Assembly (NCBI RefSeq): GCF_016908315.1
Contig: NZ_JAFBDQ010000008.1
Span: forward strand, 62,001 to 126,000
Source of the DNA: Halanaerobacter jeridensis
Lineage (GTDB): Bacteria; Bacillota; Halanaerobiia; Halobacteroidales; Halobacteroidaceae
DNA length: 64,000 nucleotides
Direction: 5' to 3'
Both the position numbers and the translations under genes were made by a program. This document shows, piece after piece, positions 46,263 through 54,657 of this stretch (its first letter is position 1; every line of letters starts with the position of its first letter). The notes below the pieces were generated by a model, which saw only the letters and a program-made list of their open reading frames with translations, was not told the DNA's origin and did no database searches.

Positions 46263-47270
46263 TTAAAAACCTAAATTTTTATTTAATTTCTTAAGTTCCC
46301 AAGCACCTAGGCCTAACAAAAGGGTTGTACTAGTCAGTAAAATAAATCCTTGTTTCAAATTAGCACCATGAATTCCTACTGCTATCATTGCTAAAAAAAT
46401 ACTAATTAAATAAATAACTATCATTACCTCAGATTGCTTTAAGCCAATTTTTAATAGTTGATGATGCAAATGTTCTTTATCAGCCTTAAATAATGGATTT
46501 CCAGCTAATTTCCTTCTCAAAATAGCAAAGATAGTATCCAACATTGGAACTCCTAAAGCTAAAATAGAGATCACAATAGTCAAGACTGTAATGGTTTTTA
46601 AATAACTAATTATAGCAATTGCACCTAAAGTAAATCCTAAAAACATACTTCCAGTATCGCCCATGAAAATTTGAGCCGGATTTAAATTATAGGGTAAAAA
46701 ACCTAAAATTGAAGCAACTAAGGGAACAATTAGCAATAGTACCTCAAATTGGCCCTGTTGATAAGCAATAATTCCTACAGTCACTGCCGCAATAATCGAT
46801 ACCCCTGCTGCTAATCCATCTAAGCCATCGATTAAATTAACTGTATTTGTAACTCCTACTAGCCACAGTAGAGTAATTGGCAAGGCTAAATAGCCTAAAT
46901 AATAAATTCCACCGCTAGGATTAGTAATCAACTCTATTTTAGTACCCATTAAAATCAAAGTTAAAGCAGCTACAACTTGACCACCTAATTTAATTAAAGC
47001 AGGCAGCTCATATAAGTCATCTATAACTCCTAGCAGTACAATTAAACTACTACTAATGATTAGTCCATAAAATTTATAATCAATTCCTAACAACACTAAT
47101 GATAATATAAAAGAAAAATAAATGGCTAATCCACCTAAACTAGGAATAGCATATTGATTAACCCGTCGTCTATTAGGTTGGTCTACAGCACCCAAAGCAC
47201 GGGCCAATTTCTTGACTAGAGGAGTTAACACTAAACTACTGATCAAACTTAATAAAAATAGTTTAATCAT
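46263..47270 (-). CDS. Undecaprenyl-phosphate N-acetylglucosaminyl 1-phosphate transferase (WecA/TagO-like)
   Basis: 335 residues, about ten membrane helices, start ATG at 47270 (M-I-K-L-F-L) nine bases after GAGAGG. The catalytic signatures L-G-V-I-D-D-L-Y, N-L-I-D-G-L-D-G-L-A and K-E-H-L-H-H-Q-L-L are in place. This family transfers a sugar-1-phosphate to undecaprenyl phosphate; whether the product feeds O-antigen, enterobacterial-type antigen or wall polymers cannot be told here. Located between comEB and the atp leader, as in many Clostridia. Confidence 0.87.
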   Translation of the reverse strand: MIKLFLLSLISSLVLTPLVKKLARALGAVDQPNRRRVNQYAIPSLGGLAIYFSFILSLVLLGIDYKFYGLIISSSLIVLLGVIDDLYELPALIKLGGQVVAALTLILMGTKIELITNPSGGIYYLGYLALPITLLWLVGVTNTVNLIDGLDGLAAGVSIIAAVTVGIIAYQQGQFEVLLLIVPLVASILGFLPYNLNPAQIFMGDTGSMFLGFTLGAIAIISYLKTITVLTIVISILALGVPMLDTIFAILRRKLAGNPLFKADKEHLHHQLLKIGLKQSEVMIVIYLISIFLAMIAVGIHGANLKQGFILLTSTTLLLGLGAWELKKLNKNLGF

Positions 47271-47352
47271 TTTCTTCATCCTCTCTAATTAAAAGTCTAT
47301 CCTTAATTGTAGGGAATTAGCCTTAAAATTGCAATTATTTTATTGTGGTAAA

Positions 47353-47847
47353 TTAGTCAATTTGTTCTAACTCAATTTCAGCTTCTTTTAACATTTTTTG
47401 AGCCAATTCATCTGGGTATGACCCCTTAAAAACTATTCGCTCAATCCCTGCATTAATAATCATTTTAGTACATAAAATGCAAGGCTGATGAGTACAATAT
47501 AAGGTCGCACCCTTAATTGAAGTCCCATGCTGGGCCGCTTGAATAATAGCATTCTGTTCAGCATGCAGTCCTCGGCATAACTCATGTCTTTCACCTGAAG
47601 GAACATTTCGTTGTTCACGTAAACAGCCTGTTTCACTGCAGTGCGGCAAACCGCTGGGAGCACCATTATAGCCAGTAGTTAAAACTCGTTTGTTGCGCAC
47701 TATAATCGCCCCTACTTTGCGCCGTAAACAAGTAGAACGTTTAGCTACTACATGCGTTAATTCCATAAAATATTTGTCCCAAGAAGGTCGACCATCTCCA
47801 GTAGGTTGCTCTATATCTGGGTTATTTTGTACCAAACAGTCTGTCAC
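47353..47847 (-). CDS. comEB: dCMP deaminase, ComEB type
   Basis: 164 residues. Zinc motifs H-A-E and P-C-I-L-C, with conserved E-T-G-C-L-R-E. It makes dUMP from dCMP. The start is not clear: ATG at 47853 abuts the Shine-Dalgarno AGGAG, while the in-frame GTG at 47847 has a good 6-base spacing, so I chose the GTG. The gene overlaps the end of upp. Confidence 0.85.
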   Translation of the reverse strand: MTDCLVQNNPDIEQPTGDGRPSWDKYFMELTHVVAKRSTCLRRKVGAIIVRNKRVLTTGYNGAPSGLPHCSETGCLREQRNVPSGERHELCRGLHAEQNAIIQAAQHGTSIKGATLYCTHQPCILCTKMIINAGIERIVFKGSYPDELAQKMLKEAEIELEQID

Positions 47848-48451
47848 CTGCATCTCCTAAACCTGGGACAATATAAGCATGATCATTTAACTTTTCATCC
47901 ACTGCAGCAGTATAAATATCTACATCAGGATGAGCTTCCTGTAAACGTTCCACACCTTCTGGAGCAGCTACTAAACAAACAAATTTAATATTCTGCGCTC
48001 CTTTATCTTTAACAAACTGTAATCCCGCTTCAGCAGTTCCACCTGTAGCTAACATAGGGTCAACTACAATCACTTCTCGGGAACCTAGTTCTGGCGGCAT
48101 TTTACAATAATACTCTACCGGTTCTAAAGTATCAGGATCTCGATATAAACCAATATGCCCTACTTTAGCAGCCGGAGCTAAACTAACAATTCCATCTACC
48201 ATACCTAGTCCAGCTCTTAAAATAGGTACTACTACCATTTTCTTTCCTGCAATTACATTAGATTCTGTTTTAGTAATTGGTGTTTCAATTTCAATACTTT
48301 GTAAATCTAAATCTCTCGTAATTTCATAGCCCATCAAAGCAGCAATTTCATCAGTTAACTCTCTAAATTCCTTAGTTCCTGTTTCCTTCTTTCTTAAATG
48401 CGTCAATTTGTGTTGAATTAATGGATGATCAATAGTATGTACCTCACTCAT
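47822..48451 (-). CDS. upp: Uracil phosphoribosyltransferase
   Basis: 209 residues; uracil salvage to UMP. The PRPP-binding stretch [12 protein letters not shown] and the C-terminal uracil-binding [10 protein letters not shown] are intact. ATG at 48451 with AGGAGG upstream. Overlaps comEB, so the pyrimidine pair is co-translated. In B. subtilis upp also sits upstream of the atp operon. Confidence 0.95.
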   Translation of the reverse strand: MSEVHTIDHPLIQHKLTHLRKKETGTKEFRELTDEIAALMGYEITRDLDLQSIEIETPITKTESNVIAGKKMVVVPILRAGLGMVDGIVSLAPAAKVGHIGLYRDPDTLEPVEYYCKMPPELGSREVIVVDPMLATGGTAEAGLQFVKDKGAQNIKFVCLVAAPEGVERLQEAHPDVDIYTAAVDEKLNDHAYIVPGLGDAGDRLFGTK

Positions 48452-48492
48452 TTAAAAAAACCTCCTAGTATTTTTTTGTTTACAACAAAAAA

Positions 48493-48795
48493 TAGTGATG
48501 AGTAATCAGTAATTAGTAATGAGTTAAAATCAAAAACAAAAGAAAATCACATAAGATATTATCTCATCTATATTGACATTCTTTTTTTTATTTGTATTTT
48601 AGCTTCTGTTCTCTTTTATCACTTTTTCTTTATTTTTGCCATAACTCATTACTTTGTACTGCTTTTCTCTTTTTACTTGTTACTCGTCACTTATTACTTT
48701 TTATTGCTTTTTCTCTTTACTCATCACTCATTTCTTTTTTCTGATTACTGCCTTTTTCTCTTTACTGATTACTCATCACTCATCACTATCTACTA
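48493..48795. repeat. Gap upstream of upp: AGTRA repeats in inverted orientation
   Basis: The 340-base gap between upp and glyA has no gene. AGTGATGAGTAATCAGTAA units run on the plus strand at 48493-48530, then an AT-rich stretch, then many minus-strand AGTRA units from about 48643 up to the glyA stop. Opposite orientation of the two halves makes a large potential stem, so transcripts across it would fold strongly. The second half begins directly after the glyA stop codon. Confidence 0.75.
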
Positions 48796-50028
48796 TTCCT
48801 GATATAACGGATAATCTTCTACTAATTGATCTACTTCATCACTTACTTCTTGTTGTACTGCTTCATCATCTAAATTTAATAATACTTTCGTAATTAACTC
48901 TGCAACCTTTTCCATCTCTTCTTCTGCAAAACCACGCGTTGTTAACGCTGGAGAACCTAATCTAATTCCACTAGTCACAAAAGGACTTCTTGTTTCAAAT
49001 GGAATAGTATTCTTATTGACTGTAATTCCTACTTCATCTAAAGCATGTTCAGCTTCTTTGCCTGTGATATCATGTTCTGTTAAATCTACTAACATTAAGT
49101 GATTATCAGTTCCACCGGCTACAATTCTAAAGTTATCTGCTAAAGAATCAGCTAAAACTTTTGCATTTTTAATTACTTGCTCTTGATATTCATTAAACTC
49201 TTCAGTTAAAGCCTCTTTAAAGCACACAGCTTTAGCAGCAATTACATGCATTAATGGACCACCTTGGATCCCAGGGAAGATAGCCTTATCAATCTGCTTA
49301 GCCAAATCTTCTTCGCATAAAATCATACCGCCTCGAGGTCCTCTTAGAGTTTTGTGAGTAGTGGTCGTTACTACATGAGCTGATTCAACAGGATTTTGAT
49401 GTAAACCTGCTGCTACTAAACCTGCAATATGAGCCATATCAACAACTAAGTAAGCATCAACTTCATCTGCTACTTCTCTTAAACGAGCAAAATCAATCTC
49501 TCTAGAATAAGCACTAGCTCCTGCAACAATCATCTCAGGGTCTTCTTCTTGAGCTAATTCCAAAATTTTATCATAATTCAATCTTTCTGTATCTTCATCC
49601 ACACCATAAGCTACAAAATCATAATAGTCCCCGGACATATTTACTGGGCTACCGTGCGTTAAATGTCCTCCATGCGTTAAATCCATACCTAACACCTTAT
49701 CACCTAGTTCCAACAAAGCAAAATAAACAGCTTGATTAGCCTGCGAACCAGAATGAGGTTGCACATTAGCATGGTCAGCATCAAATAACTCTTTAGCTCG
49801 TTTAATAGCTAATTTTTCGACTTCATCAACATGTTTACAACCGCCATAATATCTCTTTTCTGGATATCCTTCGGCATACTTATTTGTTAATTCAGTACCC
49901 ATCGCTTCAAGTACAGCATCACTAACAAAGTTTTCTGAGGCAATTAATTCTAAATTACCTTTCTGTCTCTTAACTTCTCGATTAATAGCTTCACTAACTT
50001 CAGGATCAATATCATTCAACTTTCCCAT
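48793..50028 (-). CDS. glyA: Serine hydroxymethyltransferase
   Basis: 411 residues, PLP-dependent. The PLP lysine is in [14 protein letters not shown]. Converts serine and tetrahydrofolate to glycine and methylene-tetrahydrofolate. ATG at 50028 after GAGTGAT. Neighbours rpiB and upp as in the Bacillus order. Confidence 0.96.
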   Translation of the reverse strand: MGKLNDIDPEVSEAINREVKRQKGNLELIASENFVSDAVLEAMGTELTNKYAEGYPEKRYYGGCKHVDEVEKLAIKRAKELFDADHANVQPHSGSQANQAVYFALLELGDKVLGMDLTHGGHLTHGSPVNMSGDYYDFVAYGVDEDTERLNYDKILELAQEEDPEMIVAGASAYSREIDFARLREVADEVDAYLVVDMAHIAGLVAAGLHQNPVESAHVVTTTTHKTLRGPRGGMILCEEDLAKQIDKAIFPGIQGGPLMHVIAAKAVCFKEALTEEFNEYQEQVIKNAKVLADSLADNFRIVAGGTDNHLMLVDLTEHDITGKEAEHALDEVGITVNKNTIPFETRSPFVTSGIRLGSPALTTRGFAEEEMEKVAELITKVLLNLDDEAVQQEVSDEVDQLVEDYPLYQE

Positions 50029-50065
50029 TTTATCACTCCTCTAATTCTCTATAAAATCTTAAAAA

Positions 50066-50497
50066 TTATATATTGTTAATCTTATCAATCCGTCTTTGAT
50101 GACGACCACCATCAAAATCAGCATCTAACCAAGTACTAACAATTTCTCGCGCTAGCTCTGACCCAATCACTCTTGAACCCATAGTTAATACATTTGAATC
50201 ATTATGTTGTCTTGTCGCCCGAGCAGAAAAAACATCATGACATAGAGCAGCTCTAATACCAGGTACTTTATTAGCTGCAATAGACATACCGATTCCTGTC
50301 CCACAAATTAAAATTCCTTTGTCATATTCTCCTTCTGCTACTGCTTCAGCTACTGGAGTAGCATAATCAGGATAGTCAACTGATTCTGTAGAATCTGTAC
50401 CAAAATCTTTGTAGTCAACATCTAATTCTTCTAATAAGTCAATTACTTCTTCTTTCAAATCATAACCACCATGGTCACTAGCAATTGCTACTTTCAT
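50066..50497 (-). CDS. rpiB: Ribose-5-phosphate isomerase B
   Basis: 143 residues of the RpiB/LacAB family: [20 protein letters not shown] and the active-site Cys in A-L-C-H-D. Acts in the pentose phosphate pathway. Comparable to B. subtilis ywlF next to glyA. Confidence 0.93.
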   Translation of the reverse strand: MKVAIASDHGGYDLKEEVIDLLEELDVDYKDFGTDSTESVDYPDYATPVAEAVAEGEYDKGILICGTGIGMSIAANKVPGIRAALCHDVFSARATRQHNDSNVLTMGSRVIGSELAREIVSTWLDADFDGGRHQRRIDKINNI

Positions 50498-50519
50498 TTC
50501 TATCGCCCTCCATTAAAAG

Positions 50520-50600
50520 CTATATTTGAGTATAAGTATAAGTCTGAGTTTGAATTGCTTTATGCTTAGCCTTAAACTTAGCCCTTATACTTAACCTTAT
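50520..50600. repeat. Degenerate TAAG-type repeat upstream of rpiB
   Basis: On the minus strand, GGTTAAGTATAAGGGCTAAG is followed by TTTAAGGCTAAGCATAAAG, then ACTTATACTTATACTC, so a period-6 to 7 unit is followed by its inverse. It lies between mntP and rpiB and is distinct from the AGTRA family. Confidence 0.55.
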
Positions 50601-50672
50601 TATTTATCTCTTCCTCTAGTAATTATTCTCTAATTTTATTTCTTATCCTGCTTAAAAAAAGAATTTCTAAAA

Positions 50673-51242
50673 TTAAGAAAATAAGAAATGTAACCCTAAG
50701 AAAATTAAGACTATGCCACCAATTATTTGTGCCTTAGTAGCTAAAACTAAACCTATTTTCTTTCCTAAAAGCAAACCAAACAATACCATCAAACCAGCAA
50801 TCGAACCTAAAACAAGACAACTGCATAGTATTTTAACATTTAACATCCCTAAGCTAAAACCTACAGATAGAGCATCAATACTAACACTAACTGCTAAAAT
50901 TATGATCCCCCACAGGGATAAGTCGAAAGCAAAGTCTCCATATTCTCTTTCTTGTCTGCTCTCTACTATCATAATTGTCCCTAAAATAATTAATAAACCA
51001 GCACCAATTACGCTAGTTATATTTTTAATTGTCTCTTCAAAATAATAGTGTCCAAAAAAATGATCTAATAATTGAGCTAAATTGATTCCTAACAACGGCA
51101 TTATAACATGAAATACTGCAATTACTAAACTTAATTTTAAAATTAAAGACCAGTTAATGCGATTCATCCCTACTGCTACCGAGACTGAAAAAGCATCCGT
51201 CCCTAAAGCAACACCTAAACAAATTAATTCTATTAACTGCAT
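50673..51242 (-). CDS. mntP: Manganese efflux pump MntP
   Basis: 189 residues, six membrane helices; A-L-G-T-D-A-F-S-V-S-V-A-V-G near the start and the matching V-S-V-S-I-D-A-L-S-V-G-F-S-L-G in the second half are the MntP/YebN signature with the two conserved Asp. Exports Mn2+. Its leader carries a hairpin over the Shine-Dalgarno site, but no yybP-ykoY aptamer is visible. Confidence 0.92.
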   Translation of the reverse strand: MQLIELICLGVALGTDAFSVSVAVGMNRINWSLILKLSLVIAVFHVIMPLLGINLAQLLDHFFGHYYFEETIKNITSVIGAGLLIILGTIMIVESRQEREYGDFAFDLSLWGIIILAVSVSIDALSVGFSLGMLNVKILCSCLVLGSIAGLMVLFGLLLGKKIGLVLATKAQIIGGIVLIFLGLHFLFS

Positions 51243-51245
51243 TCC

Positions 51246-51293
51246 ATCACTCCCTATTAACTAACTACTACATATATATTAATAGGAAGTGAT
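51246..51293 (-). promoter_or_regulatory. Hairpin covering the mntP Shine-Dalgarno sequence
   Basis: In the mRNA, AUCACUUCCUAUUAA (51293-51279) can pair with UUAAUAGGGAGUGAU (51260-51246), a 15-pair stem with one G-U; the second arm holds the AGGGAG that precedes the mntP start at 51242. It could switch translation. Confidence 0.55.
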
Positions 51294-51327
51294 AAATAAA
51301 CTTCAATTGTGAAAAAATAAAATTCAA

Positions 51328-51350
51328 AACCTAGATTCGGCATGCCAAAT
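51328..51350. repeat. Palindrome related to the one after lpxD
   Basis: AGATTCGGCATGCCAAATCT; the arms match 8 of 10 around a 4-base GCATGC core, and the core sequence resembles 17090-17110. It is upstream of the mntP leader. Confidence 0.45.
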
Positions 51351-51355
51351 CTCTA

Positions 51356-51586
51356 CCTGCTAATCACTTATTCTGTATTTTACGCTTTTCTGTTTACTTG
51401 TTACTATTCTTTGTTACTGCTTTTTCTGTTTACTCTTTACTTGTTACTATTTACTGTTTTTCTTGTTACTCTTTGCTGTTTTTTTTCTCTTTGCTCTTCA
51501 CTGCCTTTTCTCATTACTGTTCTTTGTTACTCATTACTGCTTTTTTCTCTTTACTCATTACTGCCTTTTCTGATTACTATTCTTAT
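51356..51586 (-). repeat. Long AGTRA repeat array after the ywlC gene
   Basis: Minus-strand units (AGTAATCAG, AGTAATGAG, AGTAAAGAG, AGTAACAAAG, AGTAAACAG) start directly after the TAA stop of the threonylcarbamoyladenylate synthase gene and fill about 230 bases, the longest array in the window. No gene is present. Confidence 0.78.
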
Positions 51587-52620
51587 GTGTCGATAATTTG
51601 ATAACCAGCTGATTTACGCAGGCGATTCATAATTGCTAATCCTAAACCATGTTCTGGTAAACCTTCAATCAATATTTTATCCACACCTAACTTATCAAAT
51701 TCACGCAGTAACTTAAATATATTATTACTAATTTCAGTTAAATCATCACGACTCCCCATCACTTTAACGATTCCTTGCTGATAAAAATCTTGATATTCAC
51801 GACTAGCCATAATTCCTACGTTACTTTCTTGAGCGGCTAGCTCTTGAATTTTATCAGTTATAGCTTCAGCTTCTCCCTCAACTAATATTACTTCAGCTTG
51901 CGGAGCATAATGTCTATATTTCATACCAGGTGATATAGCTTCTTTGGATTCTTGATTTACTTTAGCCTTCACAGCCGGGTCTATCTCCACAGTTCCTAAT
52001 ACCTCTTCTAACATTTCATAAGTAATACCACCAGGACGTAATAATGTTGGCACCTCAGTAGATAAATCTACAACAGTTGATTCAACTCCAATCCCAGTTT
52101 GGCCTCCATCGACTACAGCCGCTATCTCTCCTGCTAAATCAGCAATAACATGTTCAGCCAAGGTAGGACTTGGGCGCCCTGATAGATTGGCACTAGGAGC
52201 TGCTAACGGTACCTCTGCTAATTCGATTAATTTCAAAGCTAAACTATGCTTAGGCATTCTCACTGCTACTGTATCTAAGCCACCAGTAGTGATTTCAGGA
52301 ACCTCTTCACTCTTCTTTAAAACCAAAGTTAAAGGTCCCGGCCAGAATCTTTTGATTAACTTCTGAGCTTGTGGAGATAAGTTTCCAGTAGTTAACTCTT
52401 TAATTTCCTCCTGTCTAGCAATATGTACAATCAAAGGATTATCAGCCGGTCTTCCTTTAGCAGCAAAGATAGACTGTACAGCTTCTCCATCTAGAGCATT
52501 AGCACCTAAACCATAGACAGTTTCGGTGGGAAAGGCAACTAATTTACCTTTTTGTAATAAGTCTGCTGCTTCTTTTAATTCAGTTTTACTAAAGATTTTA
52601 GTTCCATTTTTTTCTCGCAT
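51583..52620 (-). CDS. L-threonylcarbamoyladenylate synthase (Sua5/YwlC type)
   Basis: 345 residues from ATG at 52620 after GAGGGAT. TsaC/YrdC core with P-T-E-T-V-Y-G-L-G, K-G-R-P-A-D-N-P and S-A-N-L-S-G, then the extra C-terminal Sua5 domain (about 210-345). It makes threonylcarbamoyl-AMP for tRNA t6A. B. subtilis ywlC is next to the prmC region in the same way. Confidence 0.93.
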   Translation of the reverse strand: MREKNGTKIFSKTELKEAADLLQKGKLVAFPTETVYGLGANALDGEAVQSIFAAKGRPADNPLIVHIARQEEIKELTTGNLSPQAQKLIKRFWPGPLTLVLKKSEEVPEITTGGLDTVAVRMPKHSLALKLIELAEVPLAAPSANLSGRPSPTLAEHVIADLAGEIAAVVDGGQTGIGVESTVVDLSTEVPTLLRPGGITYEMLEEVLGTVEIDPAVKAKVNQESKEAISPGMKYRHYAPQAEVILVEGEAEAITDKIQELAAQESNVGIMASREYQDFYQQGIVKVMGSRDDLTEISNNIFKLLREFDKLGVDKILIEGLPEHGLGLAIMNRLRKSAGYQIIDT

Positions 52621-52715
52621 AATATCCCTCATCTATAGTATTTGTGTATAGTATATATCATTTTGAATAAAATCTAAATGAATTTTTTGAATTAATCTCC
52701 ATACTTAAATCAAAT

Positions 52716-52775
52716 AAAAGTATGGGTATGTATCGCAAAAAGTATGGGTATCATCGCATAAAGTATGGGTATTTA
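52716..52775. repeat. Triplet of GTATGGGTAT repeats (period 21-22)
   Basis: GTATGGGTAT occurs at 52720-52729, 52742-52751 and 52763-52772, each with A-rich flanks and, in the first two, a shared TATCGCA or CATCGCA tail; an inverted CCATACTT lies at about 52699. Located between the solute-transporter terminator and ywlC. Could be binding sites for a regulator. Confidence 0.65.
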
Positions 52776-52780
52776 TTATA

Positions 52781-52819
52781 AGAAAAAGTGGACTCTAGGT
52801 CAAAACCCAAAGTCCACTA
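52781..52819 (-). terminator. Terminator of the sugar ABC transporter operon
   Basis: Minus-strand stem AGTGGACTTTGGGT / ACCTAGAGTCCACT (two mismatches), loop TTTG, then TTTTTCTTATAA, 16 bases after the last permease gene. Confidence 0.85.
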
Positions 52820-52836
52820 AATGAAATTTATTAATT

Positions 52837-53679
52837 TTATTCTTTAACACCACCAAATGTTAGGCCGCCAGAAATAAATTTCTCAACCATTAAAAATAGA
52901 ACAATTACTGGAATTGCAGTTAATAATGAAGCAGCCATCATCCGACCCCAAATATAGTGCTGGGTATGGAATAAACTATTTAAGCCCATTGGTAATGTAA
53001 AGTTACCTTCTGAAGTTAAGAAGACAGAAGCAAATAGATATTCATTCCAAGCAATCATAAACGCATAAATAAAGACTGAAACTAATGCTGGAGCAGATAA
53101 GGGAAATATAATTTTAAAGATAACCTCTACTCGACTACAGCCGTCTATAATTGCAGCTTCTTCTATTGATTCAGGAATTGTTCTAAAATAATTACCTAAC
53201 ATATACAAAGATACCGGTAAAGTCTGAACTAAATAGGTAATGATTAACGACAGCCTGGTATCATAAAGCCCAGCATTCACTACAATCTGGAACAGCGGAA
53301 TCACTAATAAAATTCCTGCAAACATATAAATAAATAATACTCCTCGTTGAATTAACTTTTGTCCTTTATATTTGAGCCTGGTAAAACTATAGGCCCCAAA
53401 AGTAGCAACTAAGACTGATAATCCCGCTGTAATACTTGCTACCATCAGACTGTTTTTAAAGAATGTAAAATAGGGAAACACTTCTGGATTAAACACATCT
53501 TTAAAATGCTGAAATGTGATCTCTTGTGGTATAATCTTTGGTGGATAATCAAATTGACCTTCTGATAATTTAAAAGCAGAACTAAACATCATCACAAAAG
53601 GAAATAAACAAAATGCCATGACTGCTATTAAAGCGCCCCAAAAAAGTATCTTTTTACGTAAGCTTTTCTTTTCTACCAT
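52837..53679 (-). CDS. Sugar ABC transporter permease (MalG type)
   Basis: 280 residues, six helices, EAA loop E-A-A-I-I-D-G-C-S-R-V-E-V-I-F-K-I-I-F-P near residue 190. Inner-membrane half of a carbohydrate importer with the MalF-type partner, overlapping it by 7 bases. The cluster suggests a glucosylglycerate-like solute as cargo. There is no ATPase gene beside it, so a shared MsmK-type ATPase encoded elsewhere is likely. Confidence 0.92.
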   Translation of the reverse strand: MVEKKSLRKKILFWGALIAVMAFCLFPFVMMFSSAFKLSEGQFDYPPKIIPQEITFQHFKDVFNPEVFPYFTFFKNSLMVASITAGLSVLVATFGAYSFTRLKYKGQKLIQRGVLFIYMFAGILLVIPLFQIVVNAGLYDTRLSLIITYLVQTLPVSLYMLGNYFRTIPESIEEAAIIDGCSRVEVIFKIIFPLSAPALVSVFIYAFMIAWNEYLFASVFLTSEGNFTLPMGLNSLFHTQHYIWGRMMAASLLTAIPVIVLFLMVEKFISGGLTFGGVKE

Positions 53680-54593
53680 TTTAACACCTTCTTTACATAA
53701 AGGAGTACAAAGCTAATTAAGATTAAGAATAATGTAGCAGAAATTGCTGCTCCTTGCCCATGTTGATAAGCTGAAAAGGCCTTCTCATAGGCATAAACTG
53801 AAACTACATTGACTTGTTTTGAAAGTAAATATACTTCTGAAAACTTATTAAAATTCCAAATCCAACGTAACAATGCTAAAGAAGCAATCACAAATTTTAA
53901 CTGTGGTAATGTAATTTTAAGTGTCTTCTGCCACCAATTTGCGCCATCAATTTCAGCCGCTTCATAATAGGTCTTTGGAATCGACTGCAATTTAGCAATA
54001 ATCATCAAGAAGGCAAAAGGGAAAGCACGCCAAATCTCAAAGAAGATTGCCATCCAGAGCGCATATTGGGGACTTTCTACCCAGTTAACAGGATTTTCAA
54101 GCAAATGTAAAACATCAACTAAGACAAAATTAGCCATACCAAAAACCGGGTTAAAAAGATATTTCCAAGCAAAAACAATTGAAATAATGGGCACTACATA
54201 AGGCAATAAAACAACTCCACGGGCCAAGGCTCGACCAATAAATTCTCGGTTCAACAACAAGGCCACTGCTAGACCTAATAAAGTTGCCCCTGCAACAGTA
54301 GTCACAGTATAAATTAAAGTAGTTCCCATAGCTCCCCAAAATTGGGGGTCACTAACTACATCAATATAATTAGCCAATCCAACAAATTCTCCACCTTGAC
54401 TAGGACCCAAGCTCACTTTAGTTAAACTTAACCATAAATTATAGAGAATAGGATATAGAATGACTCCAGTTACTAAAGCTACTGTGGGAAAAATCAGAAA
54501 ATAACCCAGCCTAGCTTCTTTTTGTGATTTTGTTTCAGGATTGAATAAACTTTTAAAAAAGGGTAATTCATCTGTTTTGCTTTCTGCACCCAT
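53673..54593 (-). CDS. Sugar ABC transporter permease (MalF type)
   Basis: 306 residues, six helices, EAA loop A-A-E-I-D-G-A-N-W-W-Q-K-T-L-K-I-T-L-P. ATG at 54593 after AAAGGAGG. Works with the MalG-type protein and the binding protein as an importer; the substrate is inferred from the neighbouring phosphorylase and kinase. Confidence 0.92.
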   Translation of the reverse strand: MGAESKTDELPFFKSLFNPETKSQKEARLGYFLIFPTVALVTGVILYPILYNLWLSLTKVSLGPSQGGEFVGLANYIDVVSDPQFWGAMGTTLIYTVTTVAGATLLGLAVALLLNREFIGRALARGVVLLPYVVPIISIVFAWKYLFNPVFGMANFVLVDVLHLLENPVNWVESPQYALWMAIFFEIWRAFPFAFLMIIAKLQSIPKTYYEAAEIDGANWWQKTLKITLPQLKFVIASLALLRWIWNFNKFSEVYLLSKQVNVVSVYAYEKAFSAYQHGQGAAISATLFLILISFVLLYVKKVLKW

Positions 54594-54612
54594 AAAAGAA
54601 ACCTCCTTTAAT

Positions 54613-54650
54613 TAAAAAGGCTAGAGAATTTAAATTCCCTAGCCTTAATT
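54613..54650 (-). terminator. Hairpin between the solute-binding protein gene and the permease genes
   Basis: Minus strand AAGGCTAGGGAATTTAAATT then CTCTAGCCTTTTTAATT forms a 15-base stem with a T-run. It lies between the stop of the binding protein and the first permease, so it could raise the ratio of binding protein to permease mRNA by stopping part of the transcripts. Confidence 0.75.
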
Positions 54651-54657
54651 AACTTAA

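Noticed and set aside
47460-47666. Minus-strand frame within comEB
   Set aside because: It is an out-of-frame shadow of the dCMP deaminase gene, which has clear zinc motifs.
48643-48795. Possible CRISPR array
   Set aside because: Units are short (6-9 bases), degenerate and have no unique spacers of 30-40 bases. No cas gene is present.
51243-51340. Possible yybP-ykoY manganese riboswitch in front of mntP
   Set aside because: The leader is too short and lacks the conserved aptamer cores. Only a simple stem over the Shine-Dalgarno sequence is present.
52720-52772. Possible short CRISPR array (GTATGGGTAT)
   Set aside because: Only three 10-base repeats with 11-12-base gaps, too small for CRISPR. 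Better seen as operator-like repeats.
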